Positions 12,401 to 18,954 of a stretch of DNA of 64,000 nt are shown here, in pieces. How positions within the stretch are numbered: the stretch's first letter is position 1; each line of letters opens with the position of its first letter. Source of the DNA: Clostridiales bacterium (GTDB taxonomy: Bacteria > Bacillota > Clostridia > Christensenellales > CAG-138). The translations under genes were made by a program, and so were the position numbers. Location: positions 1 through 64,000 of the forward strand of contig JAILNX010000027.1 in the NCBI GenBank assembly GCA_024691085.1. The letters run 5' to 3'. The notes beneath the pieces are model-generated. The model was given only the letters and a program-made list of their open reading frames with translations. It made no database searches and was not told the origin of the DNA.

Positions 12401-13708
12401 GGAATAGATGAACTTCTCGCCGGTGGCGACGTTCTGGATGTACATGAGGGATTCCTTGGCGTTGTCGATGGAGGCAACGGAAAGGGAACGGGGCAGGGAT
12501 CCCGGGGAACCGGTAACACCGTAGTCAGGAGTCTGAACGAGAACGTAACCGATGCTCTGGTTGCTGGCCGCCCAGTAGTTGCCGAGAGCGGTGGAGTACT
12601 CGTTGCCTGCGCTCATGGAGAGGTTGACGCCGGCGTCATGCAGGCACTCGAAGACCTCTTCGATAACGGCCGCGGGAATGTAGGATTCATTGGTTACGTA
12701 GATGTTGTTGTAGAAGGTGAAGCCGCAGGGGGAACCGAGGGACAGGTTGGCCGCGTCTACGCCGAGCTTGGCGCAGTCCTCAAGAGCGGCGAGGATCTGT
12801 ACCCAGTTGGCGCCGCCGGAGGGCTGGAAGACCTGCATAGCGAAGATCTGAGCGTCCTTCGCCATACCCACGATCTCACCGCCGTTACCCGCGGCGATAC
12901 CGGCAACGTGCGTGCCGTGGTCGCTGGAGTAATGGGCTACGTTGTAGGTGTTTGAATAGTAGTTCCAACGGAAGGGGATTTTGGCGCTGTAGTAAACGTC
13001 TTCGACGTCCATATCGCTGCCGCCGTAGAGATTGCCGGCATTGACGAGAGCAGCAATGTCTTCCTGCGTGAAGGCAACTTCATCGGGATCGGTCGAGAAA
13101 GCGGGATGATCCACTTTTAGGCCGGTATCGACGATGGCGATCGCATAGCCCGCGCCGGTGAAGCCGAGCTCATAAGCGTCGGATACGTAGACCATATCGC
13201 CCGCGTTGCTGATCTGGATCTCGGGAACGTCCCAGGTGGGAGCAACGAAAGCGCTCATGCCGTCCATGCGGTTGAGCTCTTCGACGAGGCGGTACTCGCC
13301 CTCGAAGGCAAAGCCGTTGAACAGGTAGGTGTAATTGGCGAGAACGCGGACCTCAACGCCGAAGGTGCTCCTGATGAGCTCGGCAGCGGAGTCCTGCTTC
13401 TCTTTAAGGGATGCCGCGTAGGGTGCGCCGGCACGGGTATTGCCGATGGCCCTTACAACGGGGGCATCCTGAAGTCTGACCATGATCGGAACGATCTGAT
13501 CAGCCGCGATTTCGGCCTTGGTGTTCTCACCAACGTCGAAGGTGTTGCCGTTTCTTATGCCGGAAAGGTCATAGGAAACCGCCTTTTTTGCCTGAATGGG
13601 AGCATGATCGTCAGTCGCGCCTTCGAGAGCGAAAACAGCGCCCGAAAGGGTGAAGACCATGAATGCGGCCATTACAACGGCAAGCAGACGCCTGACGGTG
13701 TTCTTCAT
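9431..13708 (-). CDS. Secreted multidomain subtilase (S8) with internal dockerin
   Basis: An exported serine peptidase of 1425 residues from ATG 13708 (behind AGGAGG). A signal peptide (1-28) is followed by an I9-type propeptide and a lactocepin-like S8 domain with D194 (IVDTGLKVDH), H264 (DHGTHVAG) and S608 (SGTSMSAPQ). A protease-associated domain is inserted at about 440-545. Two dockerin-type calcium repeats sit at about 811-873 (DVDDDGEVTAADALL and DVNHDGKIDLVDALL), in the middle of the protein rather than at the end. Beta-rich modules and a possible propeller-like domain follow. There is no LPXTG motif or C-terminal TM, so cell attachment, if any, would be through the dockerin. It is a monocistronic unit with a consensus promoter. 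Confidence 0.9.
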   Translation of the reverse strand: MKNTVRRLLAVVMAAFMVFTLSGAVFALEGATDDHAPIQAKKAVSYDLSGIRNGNTFDVGENTKAEIAADQIVPIMVRLQDAPVVRAIGNTRAGAPYAASLKEKQDSAAELIRSTFGVEVRVLANYTYLFNGFAFEGEYRLVEELNRMDGMSAFVAPTWDVPEIQISNAGDMVYVSDAYELGFTGAGYAIAIVDTGLKVDHPAFSTDPDEVAFTQEDIAALVNAGNLYGGSDMDVEDVYYSAKIPFRWNYYSNTYNVAHYSSDHGTHVAGIAAGNGGEIVGMAKDAQIFAMQVFQPSGGANWVQILAALEDCAKLGVDAANLSLGSPCGFTFYNNIYVTNESYIPAAVIEEVFECLHDAGVNLSMSAGNEYSTALGNYWAASNQSIGYVLVQTPDYGVTGSPGSLPRSLSVASIDNAKESLMYIQNVATGEKFIYSESSYGQPLIVDVFPDTEVEYVAVPGTGALTDYEGLDVTGKIALVQRGASSFSEKVLNAQAMGAVGVIVYNNQEGTIGMNLTDAQGKLHIPAISIEKKYGDPLAEAGTGKIYVSSTPEYFDSPTGGQPSSFSSWGTTSDLAIKPEIAGVGGNVYSSTDFGISGADYQSWSGTSMSAPQVGGSMLIVKAYVDEMFPDASDAERAELVDALLMCTAIPVKDTDGSLAAVRKQGAGLINLAGAASTTAYISVPGSVRPKLELGDDPEKTGVFEMTFVINNFGETNLSYVANPHVLIDDIQAIAADPNGNYVIAYTQTSADITEDCEIDAPDVINVRAGESVEVTITVTLTDSVKPYLDYYYTTGAYVEGFIELTSNGGTVLGDVDDDGEVTAADALLVMRYSLEICTLEHPETADVNHDGKIDLVDALLILRFAMDICESFTEEAYAKGVDLNVPFLGFYGDWNYNPMLNMGFYFQDFNYGSTPENNFAGDGSYGLGINPYVETEDFSYYLPERNAVSPNGDDFLDAITTLRLGLLRNASLVGVNLYDETGALIEELDYGTNWRKDYESTSTLVYSNLGSYLDISDFDFSEYEGKTIMFGVYAYLANDGAHTTNAFDPADNMFSEWKIPVYVDVTYPELEVVSFADGKLTLKASDDHFVAFVGALEGDVAADEEIGNQFYVSGIIDEVGLFEDAAGKTTEVELNDVEAGAYVAIADYAGNEVLYLFDGEELIPFNNNFSHPVFRAPDCTFYGFGKNFTSSKYWVRFTNDTMLNEDIADEDVLAGLNATVVCGTPVGDELYCIVDTGASSGDPQKYILAKYDISDIDNWGEIEPIAYVPYSYTLHEMAYNPVTKKLYVVEGLGLLDEIDMTTGEVISQVDIQYGACAIDFMPNGYCLIIDTYGYLSVLDETTGQELGDIAYLGKTVYSSTQGFFPQCGAYHDGVFFWFCAPVDIQYYSDMHLIAIDLATGNFCDMGPVYGGLYVSGLFVTDIEE

Positions 13709-13785
13709 TTCTATACCTCCTGAAAAAGTATTGAAGTTTTTTTCGTAAAGGGGTATAACTCCCCATACGATACCCAATCTATTAT

Positions 13786-13814
13786 ATTATAAATACCTAT
13801 CGGTTAATTGTCAA
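13786..13814 (-). promoter_or_regulatory. Promoter of the subtilase gene
   Basis: Perfect TTGACA (13809-13814), 17-base spacer, perfect TATAAT (13786-13791). Transcription should start near 13779, giving a leader of about 70 bases. Confidence 0.93.
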
Positions 13815-13870
13815 TATTCCGAGCGGGCGCATTTTTAAAAAATTTTATACGATCCTCCCCGGCCCGCCGA

Positions 13871-13920
13871 AAAGAAAAAAAGTCCGCGGCGCGGGGAAAA
13901 ACTCCCCGTTCCGCGGATAC
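13871..13920 (-). terminator. Terminator of the MFS-GH2 operon
   Basis: A two-part stem, CCGCGG/CCGCGG outside and GGGGA/TCCCC inside, is followed on the minus strand by ACTTTTTTTCTTTT. It lies 26 bases behind the GH2 stop. Confidence 0.93.
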
Positions 13921-13945
13921 TTTCCGCAAATTGGCCGACGTTTAT

Positions 13946-15649
13946 TTATTTCACCGACGCCTCAAAAAGTTTGTCGGAGACGTCTTTGAACGAAGGCGGC
14001 TCAAGCTTCATGACCTTCCTGTCGGACGTGAGCAGTCCGTTCGTTTCGTCCTCGACGTCGGATACCTGCGTATAGACGGCCGCCGAGAGTCCGTTCTTAA
14101 CGAGGGGCAGAAGCTCGTCAAGATACAGCTTCCTTATAGCGGCAGCGAAATCCTCGCGGGTCTTAAGTATCCGATACCCGTAGGTCTTGTCGAGGTTGAA
14201 GCTGTGCACTTCGTCCTTCCACACATAGCCGCCGAACTCGGATATTACGAGCGGCAGCTCCCGCCTCCTGCCGGGGCGAAGCTTCTTAAAATAGATGTGC
14301 AGGCTGTCGACGTCGGTCTTCTTCCTATGGAACCAGCCGCTCGTCGAATCGATCGGGCGGGTGGGATCCGCTTCCTTCAGAAGCCCGTACATTCTGTCCG
14401 CCTCGAACTGCCCCCAGCCCTCGTTGAATATCGTCCAGTAAACGACCGAGGGATGTGATCCGAGCTCTTTGGCCGTGCGGAGCATGCTTTCCGCAAAGCA
14501 GCGCCTCGCCGCGGCGTCCCTGTTGATATTTTCGTCGTTAAGCTCCGTTATGCCTGCGGTCGGGAGCACCGTATCGCGGAAGAAGCGGTATTCCCCGTTG
14601 TTGACCATGTCCTGGAACACCGCCATTCCGAGCCTGTCGCAGTAATAATAGAAGAGCTCCGGCTCGACCTTGATGTGCTTCCTTAACATATTGAAGCCCA
14701 AAGACTTCATCTTAATAATGTCGCGTTCGTATTCCCCGGGTTCCGCGGGCGTCCACAACCCGTCGGAAAAATATCCCTGATCGAGTAAGCCGTTGAAGAA
14801 ATACGGCTTTCCGTTGAGGCAGAGGCGCGGTGTACCGTCGATCGTTTTGGTTTCGACCTTGCGGAGGGCGAAATAGCCCGCGACCGTATCGTCGCCCGAG
14901 ATGACGGCAAAATCATAAAGATACGGATCCTCCGGCGACCAAAGGCGTGGGTATTCGGGCGTAATGCGGCATTTTCCGTTTTCGAGTCTGTACTCTTTTC
15001 CGTCAAGAAGCACCGTTCCCGTTTCGACGCCGACGGCGGTTATAGTTACGGACTTATCGTCGAACTCGCAGACGAGGTCGCGGACGTGCTCCATCGGCAC
15101 GGGCTCGAGCCAGACGGTCTGCCATATGCCGGAGCACGGGGTGTACCACATCCCGCCCCGCTTTATTTTCTGCTTGCCGTAAGGGTAGGCCGGATCGAGG
15201 TCGTTCACGCAGACGACCTCGAGAAGGTTATCGCCGGCCTTAAGATGATCGGTGATATCAACGGAGAACGGAAAATAGCATGAGGAGCTTTCGCCCGCCG
15301 TACGTCCGTTCACAAGGACTGTGCTCTTCCTGCTGACCGCGCCGAAATTAAGCAGTATCCTGCTCCCCCTCCACTCCCCGGGGACGGTAAAGAGCCTGCT
15401 GTAAACAAGCCTTTCGCCGTAACCGAACCATCCGCGAATACCGGAAAGCAGGCTCTCCGGGCAGAACGGCACGCGGATCTTTCCGCCCGTTAAGCCGTTC
15501 TCCGCAGAAAAATCCCAAACGCCATTCAGGTTCAGCCACTCGTTCCGCCGCATGTGCGGGCGAGGGTAAACGTCCCACGGGATAATCGAGGGATCGCTTA
15601 TGAGCCTTTCGCCGGCCTCGGTATAGAGCCTTTGAAACTCATGCTTCAT
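13946..15649 (-). CDS. Glycoside hydrolase family 2 enzyme (beta-galactosidase/glucuronidase type)
   Basis: A 567-residue GH2 enzyme without signal peptide, so intracellular. It has the three-domain core: a jelly-roll sugar-binding domain (WLNLNGVWDFS), an immunoglobulin-like domain and a TIM barrel. The acid/base glutamate is in TIFNEGWGQFEADR and the nucleophile is predicted in VISEFGGYVWKDE. It lacks the extra C-terminal domains of LacZ-type enzymes. The ATG overlaps the end of the MFS gene by 11 bases, so uptake and cleavage of the same glycoside are probably coupled. The exact sugar cannot be read from the sequence. Confidence 0.9.
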   Translation of the reverse strand: MKHEFQRLYTEAGERLISDPSIIPWDVYPRPHMRRNEWLNLNGVWDFSAENGLTGGKIRVPFCPESLLSGIRGWFGYGERLVYSRLFTVPGEWRGSRILLNFGAVSRKSTVLVNGRTAGESSSCYFPFSVDITDHLKAGDNLLEVVCVNDLDPAYPYGKQKIKRGGMWYTPCSGIWQTVWLEPVPMEHVRDLVCEFDDKSVTITAVGVETGTVLLDGKEYRLENGKCRITPEYPRLWSPEDPYLYDFAVISGDDTVAGYFALRKVETKTIDGTPRLCLNGKPYFFNGLLDQGYFSDGLWTPAEPGEYERDIIKMKSLGFNMLRKHIKVEPELFYYYCDRLGMAVFQDMVNNGEYRFFRDTVLPTAGITELNDENINRDAAARRCFAESMLRTAKELGSHPSVVYWTIFNEGWGQFEADRMYGLLKEADPTRPIDSTSGWFHRKKTDVDSLHIYFKKLRPGRRRELPLVISEFGGYVWKDEVHSFNLDKTYGYRILKTREDFAAAIRKLYLDELLPLVKNGLSAAVYTQVSDVEDETNGLLTSDRKVMKLEPPSFKDVSDKLFEASVK

Positions 15650-16955
15650 GCTTCTTTGTTAAAGCGCGGAAGACGGCAAGCAGTACCGCGAGCACAGCCG
15701 CCGCAATGAACGCGGCGAGGAATATGGAATTGTTCGGCAGGAACGAGGTCGTGCCGTCGCTGTTCGTGATGGTCTCGGCGTTCTTGAGGACAGCCGCGCC
15801 GATTTTGGGGCCGACCACGCCGGGTATGAGTACCTGAGCGATTATCCTCAAGCCCTGGAAGCGTCCCGCCATCTTGAGCGGGGTATTGTTCCTTATCTCG
15901 GCTCCGAACACCGCCATGCCGGAAAGGAAGCCCGACAGCATGAGGAGCGAGCCGATGAAGACGGGTATCATCATCGCCGTGCCCTCGCACTTTATTGCTC
16001 CCGGGAACAGGAACAGGAGCACGTAGCCTAGCATCAGCATACCGAGGGACGGTACGGCGCTCTTATAGAAGCCGTGTTTGTCGATGAATCTGCCGTAGAC
16101 CGCCGTGACCGCCGCCGCGGCGATTATCGCGGGCGCCATTATGAGGACGTAGTTCGCGATGCCGAGCGACTTCTCATAATAGATGATGAGGTACGGCATG
16201 AATATCTGTATCGAGATATTGAAAACGATGAATCCGAGAAGCGTCAGGTAGAGCTTCGGATTGGACTTAACGACCTTCGGACGGAGACCGTAGATTATCG
16301 TGCCTAAGAGCCCGAGCTCGTCGGGCTTGCCCGCGGCGGGCTCGTCGACAATGAAGAAGCCGAGAACGCCGATAAGAAGCACTGCTCCGCCGATGATGAC
16401 GTAGATATAAGTCCAGCTCTCGGCCTTGTCGAGGTCGAAGCCCATGAAGCCGCCGAATACGACGAGTATCGCGACGAGGGGCATCATGGAGTTGATGCCC
16501 TCGGCCTTGCCGCGGTTTGTCTGATCCGTCATGTCGGTCAGCCACGCGTTGTACGCGGCGTCGTTCGCTGTCGAGCCGAAGAAGGTCATCACGCAGTCGA
16601 GGATTATGACTATGGTCACGGCGACCGCCGCTGCGTTGACCGCGGCTCCGAACAAGCCGGAGACGAGATCGAGCCTTACGAACGCGAACGCGATTATCGA
16701 AAAGCCCCACAGGATATAGCCGAGGCACATGAATATCTTCCTCTTGCCGATCCTGTCGGAGACCGCGCCGATCAAAATCGTCGTGACCGCGGCGGCGACG
16801 GCGCTCGCGGCGACCATTGTGGAGATGTCGCCCGCGGTGGCGTTGAACATCTTGTAGATGAAAACGTTGAAGTACATATTCTCCACCACCCAGGCGATCT
16901 GCCCGACAAGGGAGAATATCACGAGTGCCGCCCAAAACTTGCCTTTGTTATTCAT
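15639..16955 (-). CDS. MFS sugar/glycoside transporter
   Basis: A 438-residue membrane protein with about twelve hydrophobic helices. The loop between helices 2 and 3 carries the major-facilitator motif GAVSDRIGKRKIF. The start region MNNKGKFWAALVIFSLVGQI and the conserved NDAAYNAWLTDMTDQTNRG block resemble the MFS_2/GPH-like sugar carriers. The ATG is behind AGGAGAT. It overlaps the following GH2 gene, suggesting it imports the GH2 substrate. It lies 45 bases behind the P-loop gene, a gap filled by heptamer repeats. Confidence 0.88.
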   Translation of the reverse strand: MNNKGKFWAALVIFSLVGQIAWVVENMYFNVFIYKMFNATAGDISTMVAASAVAAAVTTILIGAVSDRIGKRKIFMCLGYILWGFSIIAFAFVRLDLVSGLFGAAVNAAAVAVTIVIILDCVMTFFGSTANDAAYNAWLTDMTDQTNRGKAEGINSMMPLVAILVVFGGFMGFDLDKAESWTYIYVIIGGAVLLIGVLGFFIVDEPAAGKPDELGLLGTIIYGLRPKVVKSNPKLYLTLLGFIVFNISIQIFMPYLIIYYEKSLGIANYVLIMAPAIIAAAAVTAVYGRFIDKHGFYKSAVPSLGMLMLGYVLLFLFPGAIKCEGTAMMIPVFIGSLLMLSGFLSGMAVFGAEIRNNTPLKMAGRFQGLRIIAQVLIPGVVGPKIGAAVLKNAETITNSDGTTSFLPNNSIFLAAFIAAAVLAVLLAVFRALTKKHEA

Positions 16956-16965
16956 ACCTATCTCC

Positions 16966-17000
16966 TGATCCCTAATACCTAATCCCTGATCCCTGATCCC
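16966..17000 (-). repeat. Five heptamer tandem repeats at a stop codon
   Basis: Read on the plus strand the units are TGATCCC, TAATACC, TAATCCC, TGATCCC, TGATCCC, exactly seven bases each. The array ends directly at the TGA stop of the P-loop gene (17001-17003). Similar heptamer arrays occur at 48597, 48696 and 54311. Confidence 0.9.
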
Positions 17001-17933
17001 TCAGTCCTCGCTGATATCGTTGACGTCGTCGATGGAATCGTTCCTCGCGCCGGGGCCGACGCGTCCCGCGATGATGTAGCACCGCTCGATGGGGTCGTAG
17101 ACTATCCTGTGCAGGAGCCTGAAATCCTCGACCTCGCCGGTCGACGGCACGTGCGTGCGCGGGCCGGTGCAGGGGTGAACGAGGTCGCCTATCTGAACGT
17201 GCTCCTCGTCAACGTAGGTTATCGGCAGATCCTTGTGGATAGCCTCCTCGACCTTGAACTCGAGCTCGACGAGGTCGATCTCGGGCGGAGTGCCGTCAAA
17301 GCAGAGCAGGAAGCCGTGCTTGATGTCGCGGTGGCGGCACCTTTTCAGCTCCTCGGGCGGGAGGAATATCTCGCAGAGATCCTCGGCGGTATGCGTCATG
17401 CGGCGGTATTTGACCGAATTGGCGACCCTCTTGTGCACCTCGGAAGGGAGCGGGCCGAATATGGTCGGGCGGGTGATTATGACCTCCTCGCCCACGCCTA
17501 TCATGAGGTTCGCGTTGATGTTCAAAAGCGGATAGATGAGGTCGAAATGCTCGACGATGACCCTTTTGCCCTTCTTGATGGCGTTCAGTATCGCCTCCGC
17601 GAGTATGCCCGGCTGCGTGAACGCCGCCTCGAAGCGGATATCGAGATGATAGGTGTGCGCCTGATAAAAGCCGTAATCATCGATGTCGAGTATCGGCAGC
17701 GGACGCATGTTCACGCCGTTGTCGTCGTTCGTGAGCTCGAGGCCCGGGAACATACCCTTTATCAGCATGGATTTGCCGGAGCCTGCCTCGCCGATGATGC
17801 CGATAAGCTTATCATAGGGGGAAAGATACATCTGCGCTATCTGCATGCCAAGGTCGTACATCCTGTCGCGGCCGCGCGGCGCAAAGAACACGGAGTAGTA
17901 GTGGCTGTTCTGCATTCTTCCGGAATATGACAT
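17001..17933 (-). CDS. P-loop NTPase of a conserved clostridial family
   Basis: A cytosolic protein of 310 residues from ATG 17933 behind GGGAGG. The Walker A motif is GEAGSGKSMLIKGMFPG, followed by LELTNDDNGVNMRPLPILD and a possible Walker B-like VIVEHFDLIYP. Later histidines occur in HKRVANSVKYRRMTHTAEDL and HRDIKHGF. I recognise the overall sequence as a Bacillota family sometimes annotated for a domain related to an alanyl-tRNA-synthetase accessory domain, but I cannot assign a reaction. It has its own promoter and leads the MFS-GH2 genes, a linkage that may be accidental. Confidence 0.8.
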   Translation of the reverse strand: MSYSGRMQNSHYYSVFFAPRGRDRMYDLGMQIAQMYLSPYDKLIGIIGEAGSGKSMLIKGMFPGLELTNDDNGVNMRPLPILDIDDYGFYQAHTYHLDIRFEAAFTQPGILAEAILNAIKKGKRVIVEHFDLIYPLLNINANLMIGVGEEVIITRPTIFGPLPSEVHKRVANSVKYRRMTHTAEDLCEIFLPPEELKRCRHRDIKHGFLLCFDGTPPEIDLVELEFKVEEAIHKDLPITYVDEEHVQIGDLVHPCTGPRTHVPSTGEVEDFRLLHRIVYDPIERCYIIAGRVGPGARNDSIDDVNDISED

Positions 17934-17967
17934 AATGGCGCCTCCCAAAGATTTCGTCCTTGTTCTT

Positions 17968-17996
17968 ATTTTAAAATAAGGCCCGCCTTTATTCAA
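17968..17996 (-). promoter_or_regulatory. Promoter with overlapping palindrome, upstream of the P-loop gene
   Basis: TTGAAT (17991-17996), 17 bases, TAAAAT (17968-17973) on the minus strand. The -10 box lies inside the perfect 16-base palindrome CTTATTTTAAAATAAG (17965-17980), which could be an operator. The start site would be about 25 bases before the ATG. Confidence 0.7.
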
Positions 17997-18019
17997 GAGG
18001 CAAGCCTTTATCTTTTATT

Positions 18020-18901
18020 TTATTTTTCCTCGGGATCCTCTGCCCCGTCGCCGTCCTCCGCCTCGGGCGGAACGTCGGCGGGCATTATGCCGCAGACCTC
18101 CGGCTCTCCGCCGTCCTCAAAACGAGGCTTTTCAAAGATCTGTGTGTATACGCCGTGCTCGCGGCGCACGGGCGAGAACACCATGCGCGACACGCCGAAC
18201 CTCTTCGGCGCGGCCTCGGAAAAACCGCCCGACATGAGCTTTTTTACCTCGGGGATCTCGTTTACGTCGGTGATCATGGTCTTTTTCATGGACTTCGCGA
18301 GGAGCGATTTTGTGAGGCAGTACGCTCCGAGGCTTAAAAGCGCGAAGCCGATCATGACGAGAAGCGGCATGAACCTTGCGACTGAAAAGAGCGCGTTGTG
18401 AACGTCCTTCATGGTCGTAACGCCGAGTCCTACGGCGGCGATGATTATCGCGAGGAGCGAGGGCAGGTACTCGAAAAGACGGTATTTTTTCCTGCATTTG
18501 TTTGAGCACGCGACCTGCAGAGGCAGGAGCATATCCGCGCCCTTGACCTCGAGCTCCTTCCTGCCGAGAGCTATCGTCCAGTTCCCCTCGGGATCGGGCT
18601 TTTTAAGATCGAAGAGCGCGAAGCACTCCGCCTTCCTCCCCGCCTCCCTTGAAAGGCGGCAGACGCTTGAATCGTAAAGCGGCTCGATCTCCTCGGGCGG
18701 AGCGGCCTCCATGAGCCTCGAAAGCGCCGCGGCGGACTTCTCCTGCTTCTCCCTCTTCATGGAGCTGACCGGACATTCGCCGCAGCTCTCCATATTGAGG
18801 AGCCTGCACTCCTTCGTGCCGTACAGCGCGCAGGAGGTGTTCTTCTGATTGACGACCTTCTCTATTTCTTCAGAATAGCTTATTTTATCGTTGTTTTCCA
18901 T
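18020..18901 (-). CDS. Two-TM membrane protein with N-terminal cysteine cluster, behind rpoC
   Basis: I do not recognise this gene. From ATG 18901 it encodes 293 residues; a TTG at 18934 is also in frame, but it lies in the loop of a strong hairpin and has no ribosome-binding site. The N-terminal part has a compact cysteine set (CALYGTKECRLLNMESCGECP), possibly a metal or redox site. Two hydrophobic segments lie at about 145-165 and 175-200 (LPSLLAIIIAAVGLGVTTM and LLVMIGFALLSLGAYCL). The C-terminal tail is Pro/Glu/Asp-rich. It is 53 bases behind rpoC and could be transcribed with it. Confidence 0.75.
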   Translation of the reverse strand: MENNDKISYSEEIEKVVNQKNTSCALYGTKECRLLNMESCGECPVSSMKREKQEKSAAALSRLMEAAPPEEIEPLYDSSVCRLSREAGRKAECFALFDLKKPDPEGNWTIALGRKELEVKGADMLLPLQVACSNKCRKKYRLFEYLPSLLAIIIAAVGLGVTTMKDVHNALFSVARFMPLLVMIGFALLSLGAYCLTKSLLAKSMKKTMITDVNEIPEVKKLMSGGFSEAAPKRFGVSRMVFSPVRREHGVYTQIFEKPRFEDGGEPEVCGIMPADVPPEAEDGDGAEDPEEK

Positions 18902-18913
18902 ATCAATATCGAC

Positions 18914-18945
18914 TTCGGGACGCCCCGAAACCAAGGCGTCCCGAA
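18914..18945 (-). other. Strong hairpin between rpoC and the membrane-protein gene
   Basis: TTCGGGACGCC and GGCGTCCCGAA are perfect 11-base arms around a 10-base loop. No T-run follows on the minus strand, so it is not a standard terminator. It may mark RNA processing or protect the 3' end of the rpoBC transcript. Confidence 0.75.
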
Positions 18946-18954
18946 AATGCTTGA

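Noticed and set aside
15639..16955. Frameshift between the MFS and GH2 genes
   Set aside because: Both proteins have complete ends; the 11-base overlap is ordinary translational coupling.
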